DNA of 64,000 nucleotides from Alkalidesulfovibrio alkalitolerans DSM 16529 (GTDB lineage: Bacteria > Desulfobacterota > Desulfovibrionia > Desulfovibrionales > Desulfovibrionaceae): the NCBI RefSeq assembly GCF_000422245.1, contig NZ_ATHI01000030.1, positions 62,001 through 126,000 on the forward strand. Direction: 5' to 3'. This document shows, one piece after another, positions 1 to 8,637 of the stretch (the stretch's first letter is position 1; each line of letters starts with the position of its first letter). Both the position numbers and the translations under genes were made by a program. The notes below the pieces were generated by a model. The model made no database searches. It saw only the letters and a program-made list of their open reading frames with translations, and was not told where the DNA came from.

Positions 1-474
1 CTCGCCTCGGAAGGCCTGCCGGTCACCGGCGTCAGCGAAGTGACGGGCTTTCCCGAGATCATGAACGGCCGCGTCAAGACCCTGCACCCGCACATCCATG
101 GGGGCATCCTGGCGGACAAGGACAACCCGGAACATCTGGCCGTTCTTGCCGAACTCGGCATCGCGCCGTTCGACCTCATCTGCGTCAACCTCTACGATTT
201 CGCCGACGCCGCCAGGCGCGAACTCGAACTCAAGCAGGCCGTGGAACAGATCGACGTGGGCGGTCCGACCATGCTCAGGGCCTCGGCCAAGAACTTTCAT
301 TCCGTGCTTGTGGTTCCCGATCCCGCGTTCTATAAGCGGATCATGGAGGAGCTTTCCGAAAACGGCATGAAGGTGGGGCTGGGGCTTCGCCGCGAGATGG
401 CCGCCGAGACATTCCGCCGCATCAGCCGCTACGACGCCTTGATCGCGGATTACCTGTTCCAGCACGAGGTGTAG
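1..474 (+). CDS. purH: IMP cyclohydrolase (PurH N-terminal domain), 5'-truncated
   Basis: The reading frame is open from base 1, so the start lies outside the window; 157 residues are visible. The peptide has the MGS-like IMP cyclohydrolase signature: VSEVTGFPEIMNGRVKTLHP, then HGGILA, then VGGPTMLRASAKN. This domain closes FAICAR to IMP, the last step of purine synthesis. The protein ends after the cyclohydrolase domain (about 200 residues in the family), with no AICAR transformylase domain following. It is therefore the stand-alone form rather than the bifunctional PurH of E. coli. The stop is only 3 bases before the apparent hflX start, so the two genes are probably co-transcribed and translationally coupled. 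Confidence 0.93.
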   Translation, partial: LASEGLPVTGVSEVTGFPEIMNGRVKTLHPHIHGGILADKDNPEHLAVLAELGIAPFDLICVNLYDFADAARRELELKQAVEQIDVGGPTMLRASAKNFHSVLVVPDPAFYKRIMEELSENGMKVGLGLRREMAAETFRRISRYDALIADYLFQHEV

Positions 475-477
475 GCC

Positions 478-2151
478 ATAGCCGACAAAGTCCTTGGTCA
501 TACCGACGGGCTCAAGCCCAGTCAGATAAAGGCCCTGCAACGTCTTTACGGTCGCAGGCTGCCCGCAGTGGGCGGTCTTTCGCCCGATCAGGCCCGCGAG
601 CTCGCCGTGCTCTCGCACGGCATGGGCCGCCAGATCGGTCTGCTTGTGGACCGTCAGGGCAGGCCCAGAATGGTCATTGTGGGCCAGGCCTCCTCCATCA
701 TGATCCCGGAGTTGGGCCGTGTGCGCGCCACGGGCGGCCGTCTGCGCGGCCTGCGTCTGGTGCACACCCACCTGGGGCCAGACGGCCTTTCCGAGGAAGA
801 CCTGATGGACATGGTCTTTCTGCGCCTGGACTCGGTGCAGGTGTTGACCGTGAGTCCGGACGGCGCGCCGCTTCAGGTGCAGCACGCGCACCTTCTGCCC
901 GGCGGCGGAGGCAAGGGCTACGACGTGGGCCCGCTGGTGCGCTTCGACCGGGAGACCACGGATTTCGCGGCCATGGCCCAGGCCCTGGAGGACGAACTCG
1001 CCCGGGGCGACGCGGCCCGCGCGGCCCCCGGAGCAGCGCGGGGCGTGGGCCGTGAGGGCAGGGCGCTTTTGGTGCACGTTTCAAGTGACTCCCGGACACA
1101 GCAGGAGGCGAGTCTGCGCGAGCTCACGGCCCTTTCCGAGACGGCCGGGCTTACCGTGGCCGCCACGCTCACGCAGCGGGTGCACGAGGTCAATCCGCGC
1201 ACCATCCTGGGCAAGGGCAAGCTGGCCGAACTCGAGGTGCTGGCCCTGCAATCCGGGGCAGACCTCATCGTCTTCGACTGCGAGCTGACCCCGGCGCAGC
1301 TTCGGAACATCGGCGAGGCCACGGAGCGCAAGGTCGTCGACCGCAGCCAGCTGATCCTGGACATCTTCGCCCAGCACGCCAAAAGCAGCGCAGGCAAGCT
1401 TCAAGTGGAGCTGGCCCAGATGCAGTATCGCCTGCCGCACCTCGTGGGGCGTGGCGAGGCATTGTCGCGTTTGATGGGTGGCATCGGAGGCCGGGGGCCG
1501 GGCGAGACCAAGCTCGAAATCGACCGTCGCCGCGTGCGCGAGCGCATCACCCGGCTCAAGCGCGAGCTTGCCGAGTTGCGGAAGCGGCGCGGCCTGCGGC
1601 GCACGCGACGGGCCAAGGCCGAGGTGCCCGTGGTGGCCCTGGTGGGCTACACCAACGCGGGCAAGTCAACGCTTTTGAACACCCTCACCAAGGCGGCGGT
1701 ACTGGCCGAGGACAAACTCTTCGCGACCTTGGACCCCACTTCGCGGCGCATCCGTTTCCCGCGCGAGCGCGAGATCATCATGACCGACACCGTGGGCTTC
1801 ATTCGCAGCCTGCCCAAGCAGTTGCAGGAGGCCTTTCGGGCCACGCTCGAAGAGCTCGAATCGGCCGACCTGCTGGTCCACGTGGCCGATACCGGGCATC
1901 CCGAGGCCTTCGAGCAGATCGAGGCTGTGGAATCGATCTTGCACGACATGGAGCTCGACCACCTGCCGCGCATCCTGGCGCTCAACAAGTGGGACGCCCT
2001 CGACGAAGACGCGCGCCGCGACATGCGGCTCGCCTTCCCGCAGGCCGTGCCCATCTCGGCCCGCGACCGCGAGAGCCTGGAGCCGCTCGTGCGGACCATC
2101 CTGGACATGCTCGCCATGGGCCAGCCCATCGAGACCGTAACCATCAGCTAG
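478..2151 (+). CDS. hflX: GTPase HflX, apparent AUA start
   Basis: Ribosome-associated GTPase that splits or rescues stalled ribosomes. G motifs are clear: GYTNAGKST (G1), DTVGF (G3) and NKWD (G4). Before them is the HflX glycine-rich segment [16 protein letters not shown], followed by a basic coiled coil. The N-terminal region carries the extended form known from Clostridia and Desulfobacterota ([17 protein letters not shown]). The first ATG/GTG-type start in frame is GTG 568. However, family-like sequence ([19 protein letters not shown]) is encoded upstream of it, beginning at about 511. The only plausible initiator between the purH stop and that segment is ATA 478, placed 6 bases after a good Shine-Dalgarno (GAGGTG, 466-471). 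The product would be 557 residues. Confidence 0.9.
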   Translation: MADKVLGHTDGLKPSQIKALQRLYGRRLPAVGGLSPDQARELAVLSHGMGRQIGLLVDRQGRPRMVIVGQASSIMIPELGRVRATGGRLRGLRLVHTHLGPDGLSEEDLMDMVFLRLDSVQVLTVSPDGAPLQVQHAHLLPGGGGKGYDVGPLVRFDRETTDFAAMAQALEDELARGDAARAAPGAARGVGREGRALLVHVSSDSRTQQEASLRELTALSETAGLTVAATLTQRVHEVNPRTILGKGKLAELEVLALQSGADLIVFDCELTPAQLRNIGEATERKVVDRSQLILDIFAQHAKSSAGKLQVELAQMQYRLPHLVGRGEALSRLMGGIGGRGPGETKLEIDRRRVRERITRLKRELAELRKRRGLRRTRRAKAEVPVVALVGYTNAGKSTLLNTLTKAAVLAEDKLFATLDPTSRRIRFPREREIIMTDTVGFIRSLPKQLQEAFRATLEELESADLLVHVADTGHPEAFEQIEAVESILHDMELDHLPRILALNKWDALDEDARRDMRLAFPQAVPISARDRESLEPLVRTILDMLAMGQPIETVTIS

Positions 2152-2303
2152 ACGGCGAGGCGTGCCCGTTGGGGCGTTTTTCGTCCCGGAGCCAGTCGCG
2201 TTTCAAAAGGGAAATGCGCGTGCGAGGTGTTGAGGGAGAAGCCGGAAAGGAAATCCGGCCTCCCGGCGTCATCCGGACGAGCTGGAAAAATGCGCGGGGC
2301 TGC

Positions 2304-2930
2304 TTACTCGACCTCGGGTTCGTCGGGCTCGTCAGAGTCGCCTTTCTTGCGCCGCCAGGGGTTCTCCTGGCCGCGCGCCAGCCGCTCGATGTTATCCCGG
2401 TGCTTCCAGTACAAGAAGAGCATAGCCACGAGCGCCGCAGGCACGAAGGCCACATTGCCGCCCAGGAGCAGCAGCACCGGCAGGGCCGCGCCGAACATCA
2501 GCGCGCCGAGCGAAACGAAGCCCGAGAGCACGATGACCGCGATGCAAAGCGCCACGGACAGGACCGTGGTCAGAGGGGCGAGGGCCAGAAACCCCCCGAT
2601 GGTCGTGGCGAAACCCTTGCCGCCGCGCCCCGAGAGGAAGCACGAATACATGTGGCCGAGCACCGCCGCCAGCGCGCAAAGCGAGAGATAGAGCCAGCCG
2701 TCGTTGAAGGTCGTGGCCACCCAGACGCAGAAGAAGCCCTTGAGCAGATCCAGGGCCAGGACCGCGACGCCGTAGCGCGCGCCGCACAGCCGCGCCACGT
2801 TGGTCGCGCCGATGTTGCGCGAACCGTGCTCGCGCGGATCGAGACCGCAGACCGCGCGGGTGATGAAGACCCCGAAGGGCACGGAGCACAGCACGTAGGT
2901 GATGATCAGCCAGGCCAGATTGAGAATCAT
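2304..2930 (-). CDS. plsY: Acyl-phosphate:glycerol-3-phosphate acyltransferase PlsY
   Basis: Integral membrane enzyme that acylates glycerol-3-phosphate from acyl-phosphate, the first step of phospholipid synthesis. The 208-residue protein has the family landmarks: SVPFGVFITR near the N-terminus, then GSRNIGATNVAR and LDLLKGFF, then SGRGGKGFATTIGG in the middle, and about five hydrophobic segments. The start ATG at 2930 follows an AAGGA sequence and matches the usual family start. A longer open frame upstream would add an arginine- and proline-rich non-family extension, which I reject. The C-terminus is an acidic and basic tail (RRKKGDSDEPDEPEVE). It is convergent with hflX and divergent from the CULT-domain gene. 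Confidence 0.94.
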   Translation of the reverse strand: MILNLAWLIITYVLCSVPFGVFITRAVCGLDPREHGSRNIGATNVARLCGARYGVAVLALDLLKGFFCVWVATTFNDGWLYLSLCALAAVLGHMYSCFLSGRGGKGFATTIGGFLALAPLTTVLSVALCIAVIVLSGFVSLGALMFGAALPVLLLLGGNVAFVPAALVAMLFLYWKHRDNIERLARGQENPWRRKKGDSDEPDEPEVE

Positions 2931-3152
2931 GGTCGTTCCTTCGCGAGGGGCGTCGGGCCGTTGCCCGCGCCGCATCCTGACGCAAAAGCCCGCGCCCCGC
3001 AAGCCTGGGGTGCGCGTTGCGTTCGGATGCGGGCGCGCCCCGTGGCCGGGCCGTTTGCAGCGCCGTCTGGATGTGGCATAGATGGAGCCATGGGACATGG
3101 GCCGCATACGCCATACCCGGAGCTTTGGGCGCGGTCGCGCGTGCAAGGGGCG

Positions 3153-3584
3153 ATGGCAGTGGGGATTTCGCCGACTGTGGGTTTGGCCGGGCCTCTTCGG
3201 CTCCTGCGCGAGGCCCCGACGCTGCCCGGCGCGCCCGTGCTCGGCGACGAAGAACGCCCAGTGCGCGAGGGCGAGGAGCGGCTGATCCGCTGCGCCGCCT
3301 GCGGCCTGGGGTTGGCGCAGGTCACGGCGCGCGTCCAGATCGGCGGACGCCACGCCCACGTCTTCGCCAATCCGGCCGGGCTGGTCTTCGAGATCGGCTG
3401 TTTCAGGGGCGTGTTCGGGGCGCGTGGCGAGGGACCGTTCATGGCCGAGTTCTCATGGTTTCCCGGCCACTCCTGGCAGGTGGCCATCTGCCGCTCCTGC
3501 GAGGCACATCTGGGCTGGCGCTTCTCCTCGCTCGAAGGCTTCCGCTTCTGGGGGCTGATCCTGTCCCGCTTGGCCGAATATTGA
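3153..3584 (+). CDS. Cereblon-type CULT-domain protein (thalidomide-binding fold)
   Basis: A 143-residue protein consisting of a short leader and one CULT domain, the ligand-binding domain of cereblon, also known as a single-domain bacterial protein in Magnetospirillum (MsCI4). Zinc ligands are CAAC (C47, C50) and CRSC (C113, C116). The aromatic cage residues are W102, W108 and W122, in FSWFPGHSW and HLGWRF. Their spacing of 6 and 14 equals that of human cereblon W380/W386/W400, and the second Cys pair falls 5 and 8 residues after the middle Trp, as in cereblon. HVFANPAG and the C-terminal FWGLILSRLAE also match the bacterial members. The natural ligand in bacteria is not established. The start is uncertain: ATG 3090, ATG 3153 and GTG 3159 are all possible, the last with AAGGGG 8 bases upstream. 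Confidence 0.85.
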   Translation: MAVGISPTVGLAGPLRLLREAPTLPGAPVLGDEERPVREGEERLIRCAACGLGLAQVTARVQIGGRHAHVFANPAGLVFEIGCFRGVFGARGEGPFMAEFSWFPGHSWQVAICRSCEAHLGWRFSSLEGFRFWGLILSRLAEY

Positions 3585-3594
3585 GCTTGGGCCG

Positions 3595-5640
3595 CTACTC
3601 GGCCAGGGCCTCGGTCACGCGGATTTCGTTGCTCAAGGGATCGACCTTGCCGAAAACAAGGGAGAAGCGCTGGCCCGCCACGAACTTGTCGCCGCAAAGA
3701 TTCTTTGGCGCGCGCACGAATATCTGCAGATCGGGCAGGGCGAAGTTCACGAGTTGGCCGCAGTCTTCCACGGCCACGGCGGGCCAAAGCCGTTTGGGGT
3801 GCTGCTTGATGTGCGTGAGCTTCCAGTAGCGCGGCCGGTAGCGCTGCACCTGGGCGGCCGCGTCGAGTCTGGCGCTCAGGCGCGGCAGTTTGGCCGAAAG
3901 CTCCTCCGCGTCGAAACGCGGCGTGCCCGTGGTCAGGAACGAGAGCACCTGGGCCGCGTTGACGAGGTCCGGATAGCGCCTGAGCGGCGAGGTCACTGGC
4001 GCATAGACGGCAAGCCCGAGCGCGCGGTGCGGCTTGGCCTCGACTTCGAGCAGCGCGGGGCCCATCTGCTTCACGGCCCGAAAGATGTCCACCGGGTCTT
4101 CCCACACGCCCGCGAACTCGCGCGGCAAGGCCACGTCCTGGGTGCGGTGCAAGAGCGCGATGTCCTTCTCCTGGGCCCACAAGGCGCAGGCCTCGTTGGC
4201 CAGAATCATGAACTCGCTGACCAGAAGCTGTGCCTTGGGAGCGCCTCGCCCCTCCTCGACGTGAACTTCGGTCTTCTCCGGATACCCCGTGAGCGTGATC
4301 GAGGGGTCGGGCCGCTCGATGATCACCGCGCCGCGCTCGATACGCCGCTCGCGCAACGCCAGCGCCAGGGAATGGGCCAGGGCCATGCGGCCCTCGGGTT
4401 CGTCCTCGATGGACTGCTCGGCCGCCTCGTAGGTCGCGTTTTCGGCCACGCGCACCGGCGCGAAACGAAACTCCTTGGCGAGCACCGCGCCGTGCTCGGA
4501 GAGCAGGAACTCGGCCACCAGGGCCGGGCGGGTCTGCCCGGCGCGGAGCGAAAAGACGTCCGTGGCCAGGGCCGTAGGCAGCATGTTGCTCGCGCCCTCG
4601 GGCAGATAGATGCTCGTGGCCCGGTCGCGCACGGCCTTGTCCAGATCGCCGCCGAACTCCCAGCCCAGGGCCGGACAGGCCAGGGCCACGGAAAGGGCGA
4701 TGCCGCCCGGCGCGCGGCGGATGATAAAGGCGTCGTCGATGTCGCGCGTGGAGGCCGAATCGATGCTCACGAAGGTCGTGTCCTCTGGCGCTGGCTCCGG
4801 CAGTTCGGCCACCGCCTGGGTGAGCCGTCGGACGTCCTCCGCGAAAGGCGCGGCCCAGTCGTCGCCTGGGTCGTAGTCCGCCTGATCGAAATGGAAGTTG
4901 TAGTGCGGCGGAACAATCCCCCACCGCGTGGCCAAAAGCAGCGGAAGGTGGGCGATCTCTGGCAGGCCCTTGCGCAGTTCGCGCCACACGGCCTCGCTGT
5001 CCGGGTCCTCGGGGTTGCCGATGCGGGCCAGAAGAACCTCGCGCAGCCGCTGGGCAAGCCCTTCGTCTTCCATGGTCGGTGGCGTCTGCCCCGGCGGCAG
5101 GTTGAAGAGCGTCTTGACGAAATCGCGTCCGGCCGTGGCGATGCGCTCCACCATGTGCTGCCGCTCAGCCTCCTCTAGGCGGCGGGCCACGTCCTCGGCT
5201 GAGAGCACATGGAAGAGCGGCGGCTGGAACTTGAAGTGGGTCTTTTGCTCGATGAGCGCCCGGCCTACGGCGGCCACCATGTCCACGGACGGTTCCTGAC
5301 CAAGCAACTCGGCGAACCACCCGGCCGGAGCCGAGGCCACCTCGCCCTGGGCAAGCTCCCACAGTTCCTGGGTGTCTATCGACCGGGCCAAGCGCGCGCG
5401 TTCGTCCACGTGACGCTTGAGCGTCTCCTCCATGGCATTTCGGCCGGAAAGGCCCTCTTGGGCCGGGCCGGACCAGGGCAGGAGCCGCGCGGCGGGCACG
5501 GCCGTCTCGCGGCCTGTCTGGGTGAAGACCCGAAGCCGCCCGGATTTCTCCTCGATCACGATGCCCGTGACGGGCTGATTGCCCTGCATGAATTCGACGA
5601 CGCATCCGGGGCTCGGATGCTGGATGAGGCCCAAAACCAT
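3595..5640 (-). CDS. RNB-domain exoribonuclease (RNase II family)
   Basis: A 681-residue protein of the RNase II/RNase R superfamily, 3'-to-5' exoribonucleases. The N-terminal 60 residues form a small beta-rich domain (PGCVVEFMQGNQPVTGIVIE). A helical region follows, then the RNB catalytic domain at about 290-590. Its metal-binding aspartate cluster is visible as SIDSASTRDIDDAF. YPRRAP-type core segments are represented by SPLRRYPDLVNA. The C-terminal OB-fold region is short, as in the bacterial RNB proteins that lack the S1 and Lys-rich tail of RNase R. It lies at the 3' end of the minus-strand run, 86 bases after the DUF4911 gene. The exact substrate cannot be told from sequence. Confidence 0.9.
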   Translation of the reverse strand: MVLGLIQHPSPGCVVEFMQGNQPVTGIVIEEKSGRLRVFTQTGRETAVPAARLLPWSGPAQEGLSGRNAMEETLKRHVDERARLARSIDTQELWELAQGEVASAPAGWFAELLGQEPSVDMVAAVGRALIEQKTHFKFQPPLFHVLSAEDVARRLEEAERQHMVERIATAGRDFVKTLFNLPPGQTPPTMEDEGLAQRLREVLLARIGNPEDPDSEAVWRELRKGLPEIAHLPLLLATRWGIVPPHYNFHFDQADYDPGDDWAAPFAEDVRRLTQAVAELPEPAPEDTTFVSIDSASTRDIDDAFIIRRAPGGIALSVALACPALGWEFGGDLDKAVRDRATSIYLPEGASNMLPTALATDVFSLRAGQTRPALVAEFLLSEHGAVLAKEFRFAPVRVAENATYEAAEQSIEDEPEGRMALAHSLALALRERRIERGAVIIERPDPSITLTGYPEKTEVHVEEGRGAPKAQLLVSEFMILANEACALWAQEKDIALLHRTQDVALPREFAGVWEDPVDIFRAVKQMGPALLEVEAKPHRALGLAVYAPVTSPLRRYPDLVNAAQVLSFLTTGTPRFDAEELSAKLPRLSARLDAAAQVQRYRPRYWKLTHIKQHPKRLWPAVAVEDCGQLVNFALPDLQIFVRAPKNLCGDKFVAGQRFSLVFGKVDPLSNEIRVTEALAE

Positions 5641-5726
5641 GAAACCACCTTTACCGCGCGGCGCGCGAGCCTTTCTCTTTACGCCGGGCGGGGGCGCTTG
5701 TCATCCCCCGAGCGAAGGGACGGCTG

Positions 5727-6002
5727 TCAAGACGAGGAGAGGCGCGGCTCGACCACGCAAAGGGGGATTTCCGTGGCGATCTGGGCGAGGGCGGCGCGGA
5801 CCTCGGCCTCCCTGTCCGGCGGAAAGACGACCTTCAGGGCCGCGCGGTGCGGATCGAGCACGGTGAACAGGGCCAGATTGTCGCGCGCTTCGAGCAGGAA
5901 GCGGAAACGCGCGATGTCGGCCTTGGCGAGCAGCACGTAGAGCCTGCCCGAGCGCGCGGGCGGCGGCGGGGCCTTTGGGATGCGGGGGGCGCGTCTGCTC
6001 AT
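5727..6002 (-). CDS. DUF4911 domain-containing small protein
   Basis: A 91-residue protein with a proline- and arginine-rich N-terminus (RIPKAPPPPARSGRLYVLLA). A compact alpha/beta domain follows, with RFRFLLEARDNLALFTVLDP and VVFPPDREAEVRAALAQI, typical of DUF4911. No function is known for the family. ATG 6002 is chosen because it overlaps the stop of the upstream M24 peptidase gene by 4 bases (ATGA), showing translational coupling. The longer open frame upstream overlaps the peptidase coding sequence and is not credible. Confidence 0.78.
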   Translation of the reverse strand: MSRRAPRIPKAPPPPARSGRLYVLLAKADIARFRFLLEARDNLALFTVLDPHRAALKVVFPPDREAEVRAALAQIATEIPLCVVEPRLSSS

Positions 6003-7072
6003 AGCCGCTCGATGCCGTCGGCTGTGACCAGGATCATGTATTCCCAGCGCACGCCGCCCCACTCGGGATAGTACAGGCCCGGCTCCACGGTCACGATCAT
6101 GCCGGGTTCGAGAACGTCCGCCGAGTTGGGGCCCAGACTCGGGGACTCGTGCGTCTCCAGGCCGATGCCGTGGCCCAGCGAATGGGTGAAGAAGCGCTCC
6201 TGGCCGTAGCGCTCGAAGAGGCCGCGCGCTGCGAGATAGGCCTCACGCACGGGCAGGCCGGGGCGCATCACGGCCAGGGCCGCCTCCTGGGCCTCGCGCA
6301 CCATGTCCAGCACGTGGCGGAAGCGGTCCGAGGGAGTCTTGCCCACCCAGAAGGTCCGGGTCTGGTCCGAGCAGTAGTCGTCGAGGCGGCAGCCCATGTC
6401 CACGAGCACGAGCCCTTCCTCGGGCACCTTGGTGCTCCCTGGAACGGCGTGGGGCAGGGCGGCGTTTTCGTTCACGCCGACGATGGTGGCGAAGGAAAGC
6501 TCCGAGGCTCCGTTGGAGCGGAAGTATTTCTCCAGTTCCCAGGCGACCTGGGCCTCGTCGCGGCCAGGCACGAGCATGTCCGGCGCGGCCGCGAAGGCGG
6601 CGTGGGTCAGGGCGCACGAGCGTCGCATGGCCGCTATCTCGTGCTCGTCCTTGATGCGGCGCATGTGCTCCACCAGGCCGCCCGAGGGCGCAAGCGAGAG
6701 CCCGCCCGCCTCGAACTCGCTCCAGGACTTGTGCGAGAGCCCGTCCGACTCGAAGCCCACGGCTGCGTAGCCCAGACCCGTGATGAACTGGGCGATGTCC
6801 TTGGACTTGGGCGCGCGGTAGATGTGGATGAGGGTCTCGTCCCAGATGCGCTTGGCCGCGTCCTCGTAGCGCGCGTCCGTGAGCAGCCGGTCCTTGCCGT
6901 CCCGCGTCAGGAGCAGGTAGCCCGCGGATTCGTTGCACTGCGGGTCGTGCAGTTCGAAGCCCGAGAGATAAAAGCGGTTGGCCGCGTGGCAGACGAGAAG
7001 GGCGTCGAGCCCGGCGGCCGCGAGCGCGGCCCGGGCGGTGTCGCGGCGTCGTGCGTGGATGTCTTGGTTCAT
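5999..7072 (-). CDS. Xaa-Pro aminopeptidase family (M24) metallopeptidase
   Basis: A 357-residue cytoplasmic peptidase that removes an N-terminal residue ahead of proline. The N-terminal creatinase-like domain (about 1-125) begins with NQDIHARRRDTARAALAAAG and LLVCHAANRFYLSGFEL. The C-terminal pita-bread domain carries all dimetal ligands in order: DMGCRLDDYCSDQTR (two Asp), HSLGHGIGLETHESP (His), TVEPGLYYPEWGG (Glu) and RWEYMILV (Glu). The ATG at 7072 overlaps the stop of the upstream FAD-oxidoreductase gene by 4 bases (ATGA), and its own stop overlaps the DUF4911 start in the same way. The three genes therefore form a coupled set. Confidence 0.92.
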   Translation of the reverse strand: MNQDIHARRRDTARAALAAAGLDALLVCHAANRFYLSGFELHDPQCNESAGYLLLTRDGKDRLLTDARYEDAAKRIWDETLIHIYRAPKSKDIAQFITGLGYAAVGFESDGLSHKSWSEFEAGGLSLAPSGGLVEHMRRIKDEHEIAAMRRSCALTHAAFAAAPDMLVPGRDEAQVAWELEKYFRSNGASELSFATIVGVNENAALPHAVPGSTKVPEEGLVLVDMGCRLDDYCSDQTRTFWVGKTPSDRFRHVLDMVREAQEAALAVMRPGLPVREAYLAARGLFERYGQERFFTHSLGHGIGLETHESPSLGPNSADVLEPGMIVTVEPGLYYPEWGGVRWEYMILVTADGIERL

Positions 7073-8418
7073 GCGCCGTAGGTGGTTTCGGGTTTGCCGA
7101 GGAGCATGCGCTCGGCCCATTCCACGCCCTGCATCACCGAGTGGTCCATGTTGCCGACCTCGTATTTCCAGCCGCCGAAACGGCCGCGCGAGAAGACGGC
7201 GTGGCTGGCGAGCCAGGGCTGGATCACGGCCAGGGCCGCGTCGCGGCCCAGCGTTGGCACGGGATAGCCGTGCTCCACGTCCATCTGCCAGGCGGTGACG
7301 GCCTTTTCAGCCTCGCCGGGCCGCATGAGCGTGGTGTTCACGAGGCCCTGCACGGTATGCTTCATGACGGCGGCTTTGTCCACAGGCTTGTGGGGCGAGG
7401 ACGAGACCTCGGCCATGAAGCCCATCTGCTCGCCGGGCCTGGCCACGTTGTTCGGCGAGTAGTTGTGGAAGTTCGTGACCCGGTAGAAGGGGCAGTCCGC
7501 CTCGGGGAAGTACATCCAGCAGGTGGGGTCGGGCCGAAGGCCCGCCACACCCACGCCGCAGACGTGCACGGAGTTGTGGGCCAGCGACTTCGCGGCCTCG
7601 CGTACGGCGTTTGGGGCCTCGCTCAGGACGTCCGTCACCATGAGGTCGAGGGGCATGGTCGAGAGCAGCGTTTCGTACTCGATGACCTCGCCTGATTGCG
7701 TGGTCGCGCGTCGTTTTTCCGCGTCCAGGCGCGCGAGCCCGTCGCCGTAGCGCACGCGGTCCCCAAGGCGGGCGGCCAGGCGGCGGAAAATCTCGCCCGT
7801 GCCGCCGTGAAGCGGGAAGTGGAAGGTGTTGTTGGGCCCCCAGGCCACGTCGTCGCGCGCCAGGATGATGTTCTTCAGTACCTGCTCCAGGCCCACCACG
7901 CTCACGCGTTCGCCGATCCAGCGGAAATCCATGAGTTCGGGCGGGGTGGCCCAGACCTTGAAGTTGTAGGGGGCCATGAAGAGCCGCGCGATGCCCTTGC
8001 CGAAGACGACCTCGAACCACTCGCGGAAATTCGCGGGCGTGATCTCGGGGCGTCGTCCGGGCAGCAGCTCGCGCACGCACTCCCAGCGCTCCTCGGGCGG
8101 CAGGTGGCGGATGTTGTTCTGGAAGGGGTAAGGCACCCAGCCCCCGGCGATGCGCACCCGCGAGACGCGCTGGTGCGTCAGCACGTCGTCGCCGAGCAGG
8201 TCGGCGAGCAGGGCGTCGAAATAGGGGTAGTGGGAGAAGAGGACGTGGCCGCCCACGTCCCAGGTGAAGCCGTTCGCATCCGTGAAGCTGGCCGAAAGGC
8301 CGCCCGCGTACGCCTCGCGTTCGAGCACCAGAAAGGAGTTCTCGCCGAGCTCCATGAGCCGGTTGGCCGCCCCGAGCCCTGTGGGACCCGCTCCGCAAAT
8401 GAGATATTTGACCGTCAC
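7069..8418 (-). CDS. FAD-dependent amine-oxidase-type oxidoreductase, UDP-galactopyranose-mutase-like
   Basis: A 449-residue flavoprotein. The N-terminus is a Rossmann dinucleotide site (KYLICGAGPTGLGAANRL) followed by the adenine-ribose acidic end (VLEREAYAGGLS). The segment VGGHVLFSHYPYFDALLADLL resembles that of UDP-galactopyranose mutase and protoporphyrinogen-oxidase relatives found in surface-polysaccharide loci. The start is GTG 8418, with GGGAGG 6 bases upstream; the longer frame would include the palindromic repeat. Its position downstream of two glycosyltransferases and an O-antigen ligase suggests sugar-nucleotide or envelope chemistry, but the substrate is inferred, and a role in isoprenoid or porphyrin oxidation remains possible. 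Confidence 0.75.
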   Translation of the reverse strand: MTVKYLICGAGPTGLGAANRLMELGENSFLVLEREAYAGGLSASFTDANGFTWDVGGHVLFSHYPYFDALLADLLGDDVLTHQRVSRVRIAGGWVPYPFQNNIRHLPPEERWECVRELLPGRRPEITPANFREWFEVVFGKGIARLFMAPYNFKVWATPPELMDFRWIGERVSVVGLEQVLKNIILARDDVAWGPNNTFHFPLHGGTGEIFRRLAARLGDRVRYGDGLARLDAEKRRATTQSGEVIEYETLLSTMPLDLMVTDVLSEAPNAVREAAKSLAHNSVHVCGVGVAGLRPDPTCWMYFPEADCPFYRVTNFHNYSPNNVARPGEQMGFMAEVSSSPHKPVDKAAVMKHTVQGLVNTTLMRPGEAEKAVTAWQMDVEHGYPVPTLGRDAALAVIQPWLASHAVFSRGRFGGWKYEVGNMDHSVMQGVEWAERMLLGKPETTYGA

Positions 8419-8477
8419 GCGCGCCTCCCTGCGGCAGGATTGTTCATCGGGTGAACGAAAGCACGATGCGTGCCAAC

Positions 8478-8604
8478 GCAGGCCGTCCCAAAGGCCCCGT
8501 CTGCGGCGTTGCGGCGAACAGTTCAAACCCTCGCGTAGGTGGAGCTACGCGTCGGTCTTGAACTGTTCTTGTGCCTTGCATCTGGAGCCTTTTGAACGGC
8601 CTGC
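8478..8604. repeat. Dispersed palindromic repeat, copy 1
   Basis: An imperfect 127-bp palindrome lies between the glycosyltransferase and FAD-oxidoreductase genes. The ends read GCAGGCCGTCCCAAAGG and CCTTTTGAACGGCCTGC. Inside are the shared blocks CTGCGGCGTTGC and TTGTGCCTTGCATCTGG seen in the copies near 24.3 kb and 36.5 kb. The centre (CGCGTAGGTGGAGCTACGCG) forms the hairpin tip. Just after it, at 8618-8637, is a second fragment of the terminal sequence (CCAACAGTCCCAAAGGCGCG). Confidence 0.75.
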
Positions 8605-8637
8605 GAAATCGGGCTGGCCAACAGTCCCAAAGGCGCG

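Noticed and set aside
2927-4987. Long minus-strand frame of 686 codons
   Set aside because: It overlaps the RNB exoribonuclease gene in another frame and has no recognisable domain, only Arg/Gly/Pro-rich sequence.
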